Assembly (NCBI GenBank): GCA_046539045.1
Contig: JBKHHU010000123.1
Coordinates: 1-10,437 of the forward strand
DNA from: JBKHHU01 sp046539045
Lineage (GTDB): Bacteria; Planctomycetota; Phycisphaerae; SM23-33
Reading direction: 5' to 3'
DNA length: 10,437 bases
This document shows positions 1-6,663 of the stretch, piece after piece. Position numbers and translations under genes: made by a program. The notes beneath the pieces are model-generated. The model was not told the origin of the DNA. It did no database searches and saw nothing but the letters and a program-made list of their open reading frames with translations. Position 1 is the first letter of the stretch. Each line of letters starts with the position of its first letter.

Positions 1-3
1 CCA

Positions 4-30
4 GTTCGCGTGGTTCGCGCTGTTCGTGGC
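4..30. repeat. Short 9-bp tandem repeat (GTTCG-based, three units)
   Basis: GTTCG starts at 4, 13 and 22, exactly 9 bp apart. The units are GTTCGCGTG, GTTCGCGCT and GTTCGTGGC, so only the first five to seven bases are well kept. The array may continue beyond the left edge. It lies in sequence that does not look coding and may be the end of a dispersed intergenic repeat. Its function is unknown. Confidence 0.5.
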
Positions 31-332
31 TGACAACCGAATCTCTGCTGGTTCCTCATCAAAGATCTCCGCGACTCCGCGGCCACCTTCACTTCTTTCG
101 CCCCTGCCGCGGGCACGGCTGAAGGAATCGCCCAGCAGGCTACCATACTCCAGGCCGATGGAACGGAAAGCTTCGGCGGCCCGTTCGTATGACGGTCGCA
201 GAACCCACCTTCGCAAGATGCGAAACTCGCGGCGCAGGTATGGCTTGACCCGGGGTTGGGGATGGGATTAGAATAGCCGTGTTAACGAATGGTTTATTTC
301 AGCGGCTCCGGTACCGCCTGATGGTCCTGCAT

Positions 333-346
333 CGGATTCGAATCCG
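333..346. other. Perfect 14-bp palindrome, possible operator
   Basis: CGGATTCGAATCCG reads the same on both strands. It lies about 175 bp upstream of the first pilus ATPase start, in the only long gene-free stretch of the window. A symmetric site of this kind could bind a dimeric regulator, but no regulator is encoded here and the site could be chance. The TTCGAATCC core resembles a tRNA T-arm, but no tRNA surrounds it. Confidence 0.3.
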
Positions 347-480
347 CCATCATCTTATACAATCATTCCGCCATGCAGGGCACCGACGCATCCTCGTCCC
401 GGATCGCTATGTGCCCATCCTTTGCACGACCGCAGGGCCCGGCCAGCCGGCGCGCTGCACCCCAAACGACGCGACAATCT

Positions 481-520
481 GAACTTAACTATATCCACTG
501 TTATAAGTTACGGTAGTCAT
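481..520 (+). promoter_or_regulatory. AT-rich stretch before the first ATPase, possible promoter
   Basis: This stretch is clearly richer in A+T than its surroundings and contains TATAAG at 502-507 (inside TTATAAG), which resembles a -10 box. No good -35 box lies 16-18 bp upstream of it. If TATAAG is the -10 box, transcription would begin within about 10 bases of the ATG at 521. No purine-rich Shine-Dalgarno sequence precedes that ATG, so near-leaderless translation is possible. This is inference from composition only. Confidence 0.25.
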
Positions 521-2227
521 ATGGCCAAGAAACAGCGACGTAAGCTAGGGGAAATACTGGTTAACTGGGGTGTTCTGACACCCGCCGCCGCCCAGGAAGC
601 TCATGAATACGCCCGGGATGAGGGCGTGAAAATCGGCGATGCGATGGTCTCCATGGGGCTGGCCGACGAAGAAGACGTAACCAAGGCCCTGGCCACCCAG
701 TACGACATGGAGTACATCGACCTTGACCAGAATGTCGTCGTCCCCACCGACACCGAAATCCTCCCCACCGATCTCATCCGCAAGCACCTTGTCCTCCCCC
801 TCTCCCGTGAAGACGGGCGGCTGAAAGTCATCATCACCGACCCGCTGGACCTGGAAACGCTGGACATGCTCCGGTTCCGCCTCAACTGCGAACTGGAGCC
901 CTGTCTGGCCAGCAAGGCCAAGATGCGGAACTTCATTGACCATTTCGTCCGGTCGGAAGTCTCAATCGACGACGCGGTGCACGAACTGGAAGAGGATGAG
1001 GACGTTCTCGATGCCGAAAAGCTGCCCGAAGACGCCGACGAGGAAGCCGCTCCCATCATCCGCCTGGTGACCATGATCATCTCCGAGGCGGTCAAGATGC
1101 GCGCGTCCGATATCCACGTCGAGCCGATGAGCAACCGCGTCCGCGTCCGCTATCGCGTCGACGGCGTGTGCATCGAACGCGACAATATCCCCAAACGCAT
1201 GCAGGGACCGGTCATCAACCGCTTCAAGATCCAGGCGGGGATCGACCTGGCCGAGCGGCGCCTCCCGCAGGACGGACGGATCAAGATGAGGATCGCCGGA
1301 GACGAAATCGACTTCCGCGTTTCCGTGCTCCCCAGCTATCACGGCCAGAGCGTGGTTCTCCGAATTCTCCGGCCGGAAAGCGCTCGCATCGGGCTTGCTG
1401 CCCTCGGTTTCGAGGAAGACGACAATGCCCGTTTCCAGAAGATCATCAAGCGGCCGAACGGCATTTTCCTGGTCACCGGGCCGACCGGGTCCGGAAAGAC
1501 CACCTCGCTGTACTCTGCCCTGAACGAGTTGAACCGTCCGGACGTGAAAATCATCACCGCCGAGGACCCGGTGGAGTACAACTTTACCGGAATCAACCAG
1601 GTTCAGGTGAATGAAGCGATCGACCTGAGCTTCGCCCGCATCCTTCGCGCGATGTTGCGACAGGCACCGAATATCATCCTCGTGGGCGAAATTCGTGACC
1701 TGGAAGTCGCTGAGGTGGCGATTCAGGCCGCACTTACCGGACACCTGGTTTTCAGTACACTCCACACCAACGATGCACCGTCCGCTTTGACGCGTCTGAT
1801 CGACATGGGCGTCAAGCCGTTCCTGGTCGCCAGTTCCATCCAAGCGATCATGGCCCAGCGACTGGTCCGGAAGATCTGTCCGGAGTGCAAGGACGTGCAT
1901 CCCGATCCCGACCGCCGCATCCTTCGGACCCTGGGCTTCAGCGAGGACGAGATGGAGCACACAACGTTTTACAGGGGAAAGGGATGCAACCATTGCAGCG
2001 GCACCGGGTATCGAGGCCGGCAGGGCATCTTCGAGCTGATGGAGATGACCAATTCGATTCGTGAACTGGCCTTCGGGCAGGCCCCCCTGTCGGAGATCCG
2101 GAAAGCGGCAGTCTCTGCCGGGATGCGCCCCCTCCTGGAGGACGGGAAAATGAAGATCCGAAACGGGATCACCACCCCTGAAGAGCTGGTCCGGATCAGC
2201 CAGACCTCGGAATTGATGCAGGATTAG
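521..2227 (+). CDS. PilB/GspE-type pilus extension ATPase (first copy)
   Basis: This is a 568-residue GspE/PulE/PilB hexameric ATPase that would sit on the cytoplasmic face of the inner membrane and drive filament assembly through PilC. Residues 1-145 form an MshEN-type N-terminal domain, followed by an acidic linker at about 150-175. Visible ATPase motifs are Walker A GPTGSGKT (320-327), Asp box TAEDPVE (346-352), Walker B region ending ILVGEIRD (386-393) and His box GHLVFSTLHT (407-416). Zinc-site cysteines are C453/C456 and C489/C492. Length is normal for the family. The ATG at 521 was chosen because homology begins right after it; the in-frame extension back to TTG at 422 encodes unrelated residues. 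Oddities: the usual RQDPD before Walker B is RQAPN (380-384), and the first MshEN copy is degenerate. Whether it serves a pilus or a secretion pseudopilus cannot be settled from this gene alone. Confidence 0.93.
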   Translation: MAKKQRRKLGEILVNWGVLTPAAAQEAHEYARDEGVKIGDAMVSMGLADEEDVTKALATQYDMEYIDLDQNVVVPTDTEILPTDLIRKHLVLPLSREDGRLKVIITDPLDLETLDMLRFRLNCELEPCLASKAKMRNFIDHFVRSEVSIDDAVHELEEDEDVLDAEKLPEDADEEAAPIIRLVTMIISEAVKMRASDIHVEPMSNRVRVRYRVDGVCIERDNIPKRMQGPVINRFKIQAGIDLAERRLPQDGRIKMRIAGDEIDFRVSVLPSYHGQSVVLRILRPESARIGLAALGFEEDDNARFQKIIKRPNGIFLVTGPTGSGKTTSLYSALNELNRPDVKIITAEDPVEYNFTGINQVQVNEAIDLSFARILRAMLRQAPNIILVGEIRDLEVAEVAIQAALTGHLVFSTLHTNDAPSALTRLIDMGVKPFLVASSIQAIMAQRLVRKICPECKDVHPDPDRRILRTLGFSEDEMEHTTFYRGKGCNHCSGTGYRGRQGIFELMEMTNSIRELAFGQAPLSEIRKAAVSAGMRPLLEDGKMKIRNGITTPEELVRISQTSELMQD

Positions 2228-2292
2228 CTCACCGCATGAACCAAGCAGTTAAACTCATACAGCCTAAGGCATTACCACCACGCTACCACCGA

Positions 2293-2321
2293 CTGCGGCC
2301 GGGGCTCGCCTTGGCCCGCAG
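2293..2321 (+). other. Strong stem-loop between the first ATPase and pilT
   Basis: Left arm 2293-2304 pairs with right arm 2309-2321 around a CTCG tetraloop (2305-2308). There are about 12 pairs, including two G-U pairs next to the loop and one bulged C. CCACC at 2286-2290 can add five pairs with GGTGG at 2328-2332. No T-run follows, so it is not a standard intrinsic terminator. It may set an mRNA processing or stability boundary between the two genes. The pilT ribosome-binding site (about 2345-2351) lies outside the stem. TACCACC also occurs twice just upstream (2273 and 2284). Confidence 0.45.
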
Positions 2322-2356
2322 CAGGAAGGTGGCGAATAATAGCCCGGAGAGCAACT

Positions 2357-3526
2357 ATGGCGACGATCCAAATTGACAGGCTTCTGGAAACATGTATCAA
2401 GCGTGGCGCGAGCGACTTGCACCTGCACGTCGGCAAGCCCCCGACCCTCCGCCTTCGCGGGAAGCTCCGGCCTCTGGAGACCAAAGTTCTGGAGCCCGAA
2501 GACACCGTCGCCCTGATGAAGGCGATCACGCCCGAGCGTAACCAGCAGGAACTGCAGGAAGTTGGGAGCACCGACTTCGGTTTCGAATACGGAGCCGCGG
2601 GACGGTTCCGAACGGCCGTCTTCCACGCCAAAGGCAGCATTTCGCTGGTTTTGCGTCTGATTCCCTCCCGCCTGCTGAGCTTTGATGAAATCGGGCTTCC
2701 GGATGTGGTCCAGAGCCTCTGCCGCCGGCCTCGCGGGATGTTCCTGGTCACCGGTCCGACCGGTTCCGGTAAAACCACCACGCTGGCGACGATGATCGAC
2801 TACATCAACACGAACTTCGACCGCCACATCATCACCATCGAAGACCCGATCGAGTACTACCACGATCACAAGAAGTGCATGATCTCCCAGCGGGAGCTGG
2901 GCGTGGACGTTCCGACCTTCTCCGATGCCCTGATCAGGGCCCTGCGTCAGGACCCGGACGTGATCCTCGTCGGCGAGCTTCGCGATCTGGAGACCATTGA
3001 AGCGGCCTTGCGTGCAGCAGAGACCGGACACCTGGTTTTCGGCACTTTGCACACCACCACTGCCCACCGAACGATCACCCGCATTATCGACCAGTTCCCG
3101 GTCGACCAGCAGGAGCAGATCCGCGTCCAGCTGTCCGAGTCGCTGATCGCCGTGCTTTGTCAGGCCCTGATGCCCCGCAAGGACGTCAAGGGCATGGTCG
3201 CGGCGTTCGAATTCATGGCCGTCACGAACGCGGTATCGAACCTGATTCGCGAGAACAAGACCTTCCGCATCCCGTCGGCGATTCAGACGGGCAAGAAGTT
3301 GGGCATGCAGTTGCTCGACGAGCACCTGTTCCAGCTCTGGACCGAGGGCAAGATTTCCGAAGAAGACGCGATCGACCGGTCGCAGACCCCTGCCGACCTG
3401 CAGGAGAAGATCCAGGGCTACAAGGCCCGGATGCTCGCCCAGCAGCAGCAAGGCGGCCAGGCCGGAGGCGGACGCTCGCAACAGCAGCAACAGTACGCAC
3501 AGCAACAACAGCAGCCGAGGCGGTAA
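2357..3526 (+). CDS. PilT-type twitching/retraction ATPase with glutamine-rich tail
   Basis: This is a 389-residue PilT-family ATPase, which depolymerises type IV pili by pulling pilins back into the inner membrane and so powers twitching or uptake. Motifs: Walker A GPTGSGKT (133-140), Asp box TIEDPIE (160-166), Walker B RQDPDVILVGELRD (197-210), His box GHLVFGTLHT (224-233), and a C-terminal AVSNLIRE (292-299) that matches the AIRNLIRE signature specific to PilT. It lacks the MshEN domain and zinc cysteines of PilB, as expected. The ATG at 2357 is preceded by CGGAGAG at 2345-2351. The core ends near residue 360. Residues 361-389 are an added tail with 15 glutamines in 25 positions (362-386), ending PRR. 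Most PilT proteins stop near the end of the core. The gene lies between two extension ATPases, and its stop is 3 bp before the next start, so it is probably cotranscribed with the gene after it. Confidence 0.95.
   Translation: MATIQIDRLLETCIKRGASDLHLHVGKPPTLRLRGKLRPLETKVLEPEDTVALMKAITPERNQQELQEVGSTDFGFEYGAAGRFRTAVFHAKGSISLVLRLIPSRLLSFDEIGLPDVVQSLCRRPRGMFLVTGPTGSGKTTTLATMIDYINTNFDRHIITIEDPIEYYHDHKKCMISQRELGVDVPTFSDALIRALRQDPDVILVGELRDLETIEAALRAAETGHLVFGTLHTTTAHRTITRIIDQFPVDQQEQIRVQLSESLIAVLCQALMPRKDVKGMVAAFEFMAVTNAVSNLIRENKTFRIPSAIQTGKKLGMQLLDEHLFQLWTEGKISEEDAIDRSQTPADLQEKIQGYKARMLAQQQQGGQAGGGRSQQQQQYAQQQQQPRR
3440..3514 (+). repeat. CAG/CAA codon repeat encoding the PilT glutamine tail
   Basis: Runs of CAG and CAA codons at 3440-3451, 3479-3493 and 3500-3514 encode three glutamine runs (4, 5 and 5 residues), separated by a Gly/Ala/Arg/Ser-rich spacer and a Tyr-Ala pair. 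Mixed CAG/CAA use suggests selection for the amino acid rather than pure DNA slippage, although the tract could still vary in length between strains. Confidence 0.6.
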
Positions 3527-3529
3527 ACC

Positions 3530-5299
3530 ATGGCGAAATCGATTTACAACGTAGACGAACTGCGAGGAAGGCCCCTCGGCAGGGTGCTGGTCAAGATGGG
3601 CAAGATCGACCGGCGGCAGGTGCACGAAGCACTGGACCTGCAGAAGCAGGAACACGCCGGCCCGATCGGACAGATCCTGATCGATCTGGGCTACATCGAC
3701 GAGAAGGCCCGGTCGCTGGCGTTGGCGTTCCAGGCGGGCATGGAATATGTCGACCTGGACGACACGGACATTCCGGACGACGTGATCCGGCAGATCCCCG
3801 CCCAGATGGCCAACGCTTATAAGGTCGTTCCGCTGGATTTCCATCCCGAAACGCGGGAATTGACCATCGCCCTGGGCTCTGCCGACAATTTCCGGGCTAC
3901 CGACGACCTGCAGACGCTCATGGACTTCCGCGTCAGGGCCAAGATCGCCGACGCCGATCAGCTCGACTCGGCCCTTCTGAAGTACTATGACGTCGAGCCG
4001 GAGTCGATCGGCGAGCTGTTGAACGAACTGGCCAGCGACGAAGCCTTCGAAGGCATGGAAGACCGCGGCGAGAGCATCGATCTGGACACCATCAAAGAGC
4101 TGGCTGAGGCCAATCCGGTCAAGCGCCTGGTGAACATGGTCCTGCTGGAAGCGATCCGCAACCGCGCCTCGGACGTCCACTTCGAGCCGTTCGAGAACGA
4201 ATTCAAGATGCGATACCGTATCGACGGTGTCCTTTACGAGATGCTTCCCCCGCCCAAGTCCATTGCCATCGCCATCGCCTCGCGTGTGAAGGTCATGGCC
4301 AATCTGGACATCGCCGAACGGCGCATGCCGCAGGACGGGCGTATCGAACTGATGGTCAACGGCCAACCCGTAGACCTCCGGGTGGCTGTGCTGCCGACAA
4401 TGGGTGGAGAGAGCGTCGTCATGCGTGTGTTAGACCGGTCCAACGTCTCATTGGACATGGAGAAGCTCGGCTTCCGCGACGACGACCTGCGGATCTTCCG
4501 CCAGCTGATCAACCGTCCCAATGGGATCTGCCTTGTCACCGGTCCCACTGGCTCCGGTAAGACGACGACGCTCTACTCCGCTCTTAATGAACTCAACGAG
4601 ATCGACCGCAAGATTCTCACTGCCGAGGATCCCGTCGAATATGACATCGACGGACTGGTCCAGACGCAGATCCGCGAAGACATTGGACTTACGTTCGCCT
4701 CCTGTCTCCGCAGCTTCCTGCGTCAGGACCCGGACACGATCCTCGTCGGCGAGATTCGCGACTTGGAGACGGCCGAGATTGCCGTGCAGGCGTCGCTGAC
4801 CGGCCACCTCGTGTTCACCACGCTGCACACCAACGACGCCCCGAGCACCATCGCTCGACTCCTGGACCTGGGGCTTGAACCGTTCCTCATCACCGCGACG
4901 CTGGAAGGCGTTGTCGCACAGCGACTCGTGCGAAACATCTGCTCGCGGTGCAAGGAGGAGTTCCAGCCAACCGAGGACATGCTGATGGAACTCGGCCTGA
5001 CGCCCGAGGACGTCCAGGGGCGGACCTTCTTCAAAGGCGGCGGGTGCGAATATTGTCGCGGCACCGGCTACAGCGGACGAATGGCGATTTACGAGATCAT
5101 GCTGCTGGACGATGAACTCCGCCGCATGATTCAGGACCGCGCCAGTTCGAACGTCATCCGGGAAGCCGCCCGCAAACGCGGGATGCGGACGCTGCGTGAG
5201 TCGGGCCTGCTGGCGATCTTCGACGGCAGAACCACCATCGAGGAAGTCGTCGGCCAGACGCTGGACGAGGAAGCCGAAGTGGAACCCGAGGTCCTGTAG
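3530..5299 (+). CDS. PilB/GspE-type pilus extension ATPase (second copy)
   Basis: This 589-residue protein is a second GspE/PilB ATPase and is clearly diverged from the first. Two tandem MshEN motifs are visible at the N-terminus (about 15-38 and 45-68), both keeping the LG/IG start, the central glycine and the final glutamine (Q38, Q68). ATPase motifs: Walker A GPTGSGKT (338-345), Asp box TAEDPVE (364-370), canonical RQDPDTILVGEIRD (398-411) and His box GHLVFTTLHT (425-434). Zinc-site cysteines are C471/C474 and C506/C509. The C-terminal tail is acidic (EEAEVEPEVL). The ATG at 3530 follows pilT by 3 bp, with GAGG at 3517-3520 inside the end of pilT as a likely ribosome-binding site. Its canonical motifs and position next to pilC make it the better candidate for the main extension motor. 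A role in a parallel secretion pseudopilus is possible. Confidence 0.94.
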   Translation: MAKSIYNVDELRGRPLGRVLVKMGKIDRRQVHEALDLQKQEHAGPIGQILIDLGYIDEKARSLALAFQAGMEYVDLDDTDIPDDVIRQIPAQMANAYKVVPLDFHPETRELTIALGSADNFRATDDLQTLMDFRVRAKIADADQLDSALLKYYDVEPESIGELLNELASDEAFEGMEDRGESIDLDTIKELAEANPVKRLVNMVLLEAIRNRASDVHFEPFENEFKMRYRIDGVLYEMLPPPKSIAIAIASRVKVMANLDIAERRMPQDGRIELMVNGQPVDLRVAVLPTMGGESVVMRVLDRSNVSLDMEKLGFRDDDLRIFRQLINRPNGICLVTGPTGSGKTTTLYSALNELNEIDRKILTAEDPVEYDIDGLVQTQIREDIGLTFASCLRSFLRQDPDTILVGEIRDLETAEIAVQASLTGHLVFTTLHTNDAPSTIARLLDLGLEPFLITATLEGVVAQRLVRNICSRCKEEFQPTEDMLMELGLTPEDVQGRTFFKGGGCEYCRGTGYSGRMAIYEIMLLDDELRRMIQDRASSNVIREAARKRGMRTLRESGLLAIFDGRTTIEEVVGQTLDEEAEVEPEVL

Positions 5300-5330
5300 C
5301 GCCCGACTATCGAAACAGAATAGAGATCCG

Positions 5331-5347
5331 GCAGCTGACGCTGCTTT
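5331..5347 (+). other. Small hairpin with TTT before pilC
   Basis: GCAGC (5331-5335) and GCTGC (5340-5344) pair around a TGAC loop and are followed by only three T's. It lies in the 83-bp gap between the second ATPase and pilC. It is too weak to call a terminator and may at most reduce read-through. Confidence 0.25.
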
Positions 5348-5382
5348 ACAAATGGTTGCAGTGCCTGGTGAAGGAGTAAACC

Positions 5383-6639
5383 ATGCCAACGTTCACCTAT
5401 GAAGCGATGAACAACGTCGGCCAGCCCGTCAAGGGCGAAGTCGACGCCACATCGTCGGAAGAGGCCATCTCGAAGATACGCGGGATGGGCAACTTCCCGA
5501 CCAAGATCAAGGAAAAGGCCGCCAAGGGCGGTCAACGCCAGGCCGCCCGGGCCCAAGCGGGCCAGCAGCAGCGGCGGACCGTCGGACGAGTCAACAAGAA
5601 GAAACTCACCACGTTCACCCGCCAGCTTTCCACGCTGATCGACGCGGGCCTGCCGGTGCTCCGCAGCCTGCGGATTCTCGAACAGCAGCAGAAGCCCGGG
5701 CCGCTCCGCGTGGCGATCCGACTGGTGGCCGAGGACGTCGAGGGAGGTGCCACCCTCTCCGAGGCGATGGCCCGCCACCCCAGGGCCTTCGACCGCCTCT
5801 ACACCAACATGGTCCGCGCCGGCGAGCTCGGTGGTGTTCTGGACGTCATTCTCCAGCGACTGGCCGACTTCATGGAAAAATCCCAGGCCCTCCGCCGGAA
5901 GGTCATCGGTGCGATGATCTACCCGATCGCGGTCATCTTCTTCGCCATGGGCATCCTGCTGTTTATCATGATGGCCGTCATTCCGAAGTTCCGCGAGATC
6001 TTCGCCACGTTCAACACGGAGCTTCCGGCGATGACGCAGGCCCTGCTGGACCTGTCGGACTGGATCGCGCTGCAGTTCGGATGGCTGGTGATCCTCCTGA
6101 CCCCGTTCGTGATTTACGGGATCCTCAAGCTCATCCGCACCAGCCAGGGCGGACGCTATTTCCTGGACAACGTCAAGCTGCACGTGCCGATTATGGGCAA
6201 GATCGTTTCCAAGACCGCCATTTCGCGATTCTCGCGAACGCTGGGCACGCTGCTCTCGGCAGGTGTGCCGATTCTCGAAGCCATCAACATCACCCGCGAG
6301 ACCTCCGGTAACGAGGTGTACGCCACGGCCCTGGCCAAAGTGCACGACGGCATTCGCGAGGGTGAGAACTTCGCCGAACCGCTGCGGCAGGCCCGGGTGG
6401 TCGAGCCCATGGTGGTCAATATGATCGACGTGGGCGAGGAAACCGGTGAACTGGACAAAATGCTGGACAAGATCGCCGACACCTACGACGACGAAGTCAG
6501 CGTGCTGGTCAGTTCCATGGTCTCGCTGCTGGAACCGATCATGGTCATCGTTCTGGGTCTCATTGTCGGCTGGATCGTCGTCAGCCTCTTCCTGCCGATG
6601 GTCAAGCTGCTCGAGGCGGTTCAGGCCCAGGCGTCGTAA
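5383..6639 (+). CDS. PilC/GspF-family inner-membrane platform protein
   Basis: This 418-residue protein is the polytopic platform that couples the cytoplasmic ATPases to pilin insertion and extraction. It begins with the short N-terminal domain typical of the family (FTYEAMNNVGQPVKGEV, residues 4-20). Two T2SSF repeats follow, at about 74-197 (FTRQLSTLIDAGLPVLRSL, 78-96) and 276-399 (FSRTLGTLLSAGVPILEAI, 283-301). Membrane segments are predicted at about 178-200, 228-250 and 383-406. The motif GEETGEL at 351-357 and its partner AGELGG at 146-151 are family hallmarks. Residues 48-68 form a Gln/Ala/Arg-rich linker. The ATG at 5383 has a strong AAGGAG (5371-5376) six bases upstream. It is the only platform gene in the window, so both PilB copies and PilT would have to share it unless another exists elsewhere. 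Confidence 0.94.
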   Translation: MPTFTYEAMNNVGQPVKGEVDATSSEEAISKIRGMGNFPTKIKEKAAKGGQRQAARAQAGQQQRRTVGRVNKKKLTTFTRQLSTLIDAGLPVLRSLRILEQQQKPGPLRVAIRLVAEDVEGGATLSEAMARHPRAFDRLYTNMVRAGELGGVLDVILQRLADFMEKSQALRRKVIGAMIYPIAVIFFAMGILLFIMMAVIPKFREIFATFNTELPAMTQALLDLSDWIALQFGWLVILLTPFVIYGILKLIRTSQGGRYFLDNVKLHVPIMGKIVSKTAISRFSRTLGTLLSAGVPILEAINITRETSGNEVYATALAKVHDGIREGENFAEPLRQARVVEPMVVNMIDVGEETGELDKMLDKIADTYDDEVSVLVSSMVSLLEPIMVIVLGLIVGWIVVSLFLPMVKLLEAVQAQAS

Positions 6640-6663
6640 GCAAACTCGAAACGGAGTCCCGCC

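Larger units (their letters stand above)
1..520. other. Non-coding upstream region of the pilus cluster
   Basis: I see no convincing gene here. A plus-strand frame open from the left edge to about 271 gives an arginine/serine/proline-rich translation with no recognisable domain. The opposite strand is also open from about 270 to the left edge, but it has no ATG and no recognisable fold. The region contains a 9-bp tandem repeat (4-30), a 14-bp palindrome (333-346), a G+C-rich imperfect hairpin at about 432-458 (not followed by a T-run), and an AT-rich stretch at about 481-520 directly before the first pilus gene. It probably contains the promoter of the cluster, but I could not fix -35/-10 elements with normal spacing. 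Confidence 0.5.

Noticed and set aside
1..270. Minus-strand frame open to the left edge, a possible divergent gene
   Set aside because: It is slightly more protein-like than the opposite frame but has no ATG or recognisable domain, and its end falls in the 9-bp repeat (NSANHAN), which looks like translated repeat rather than protein.
2..271. Plus-strand frame open from the left edge
   Set aside because: The translation is rich in Arg, Ser and Pro, has no domain, and third positions are mixed. I could not rule out the tail of an upstream gene, but nothing supports it.
333..350. TTCGAATCC resembling a tRNA T-arm
   Set aside because: The closing pair of the arm would be A-C, and no acceptor, D-arm or anticodon arm can be built around it.
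300..370. Short minus-strand peptide (about 19 codons, beginning MMADSNP)
   Set aside because: Too short, with no ribosome-binding site or conserved context that I could see.
411..426. Possible sigma-54 promoter (GTGCCC-N5-TTGCA)
   Set aside because: The -12 half fits, but the nearly invariant GG of the -24 element is TG here.
422..520. Longer start (TTG at 422) for the first ATPase
   Set aside because: The extra 33 residues do not resemble the family N-terminus and cover the AT-rich promoter-like stretch.
2264..4366. Long minus-strand open frame across pilT and the second ATPase
   Set aside because: It is antisense to two strongly supported ATPase genes and shows no motif of its own. It is a codon-bias shadow.
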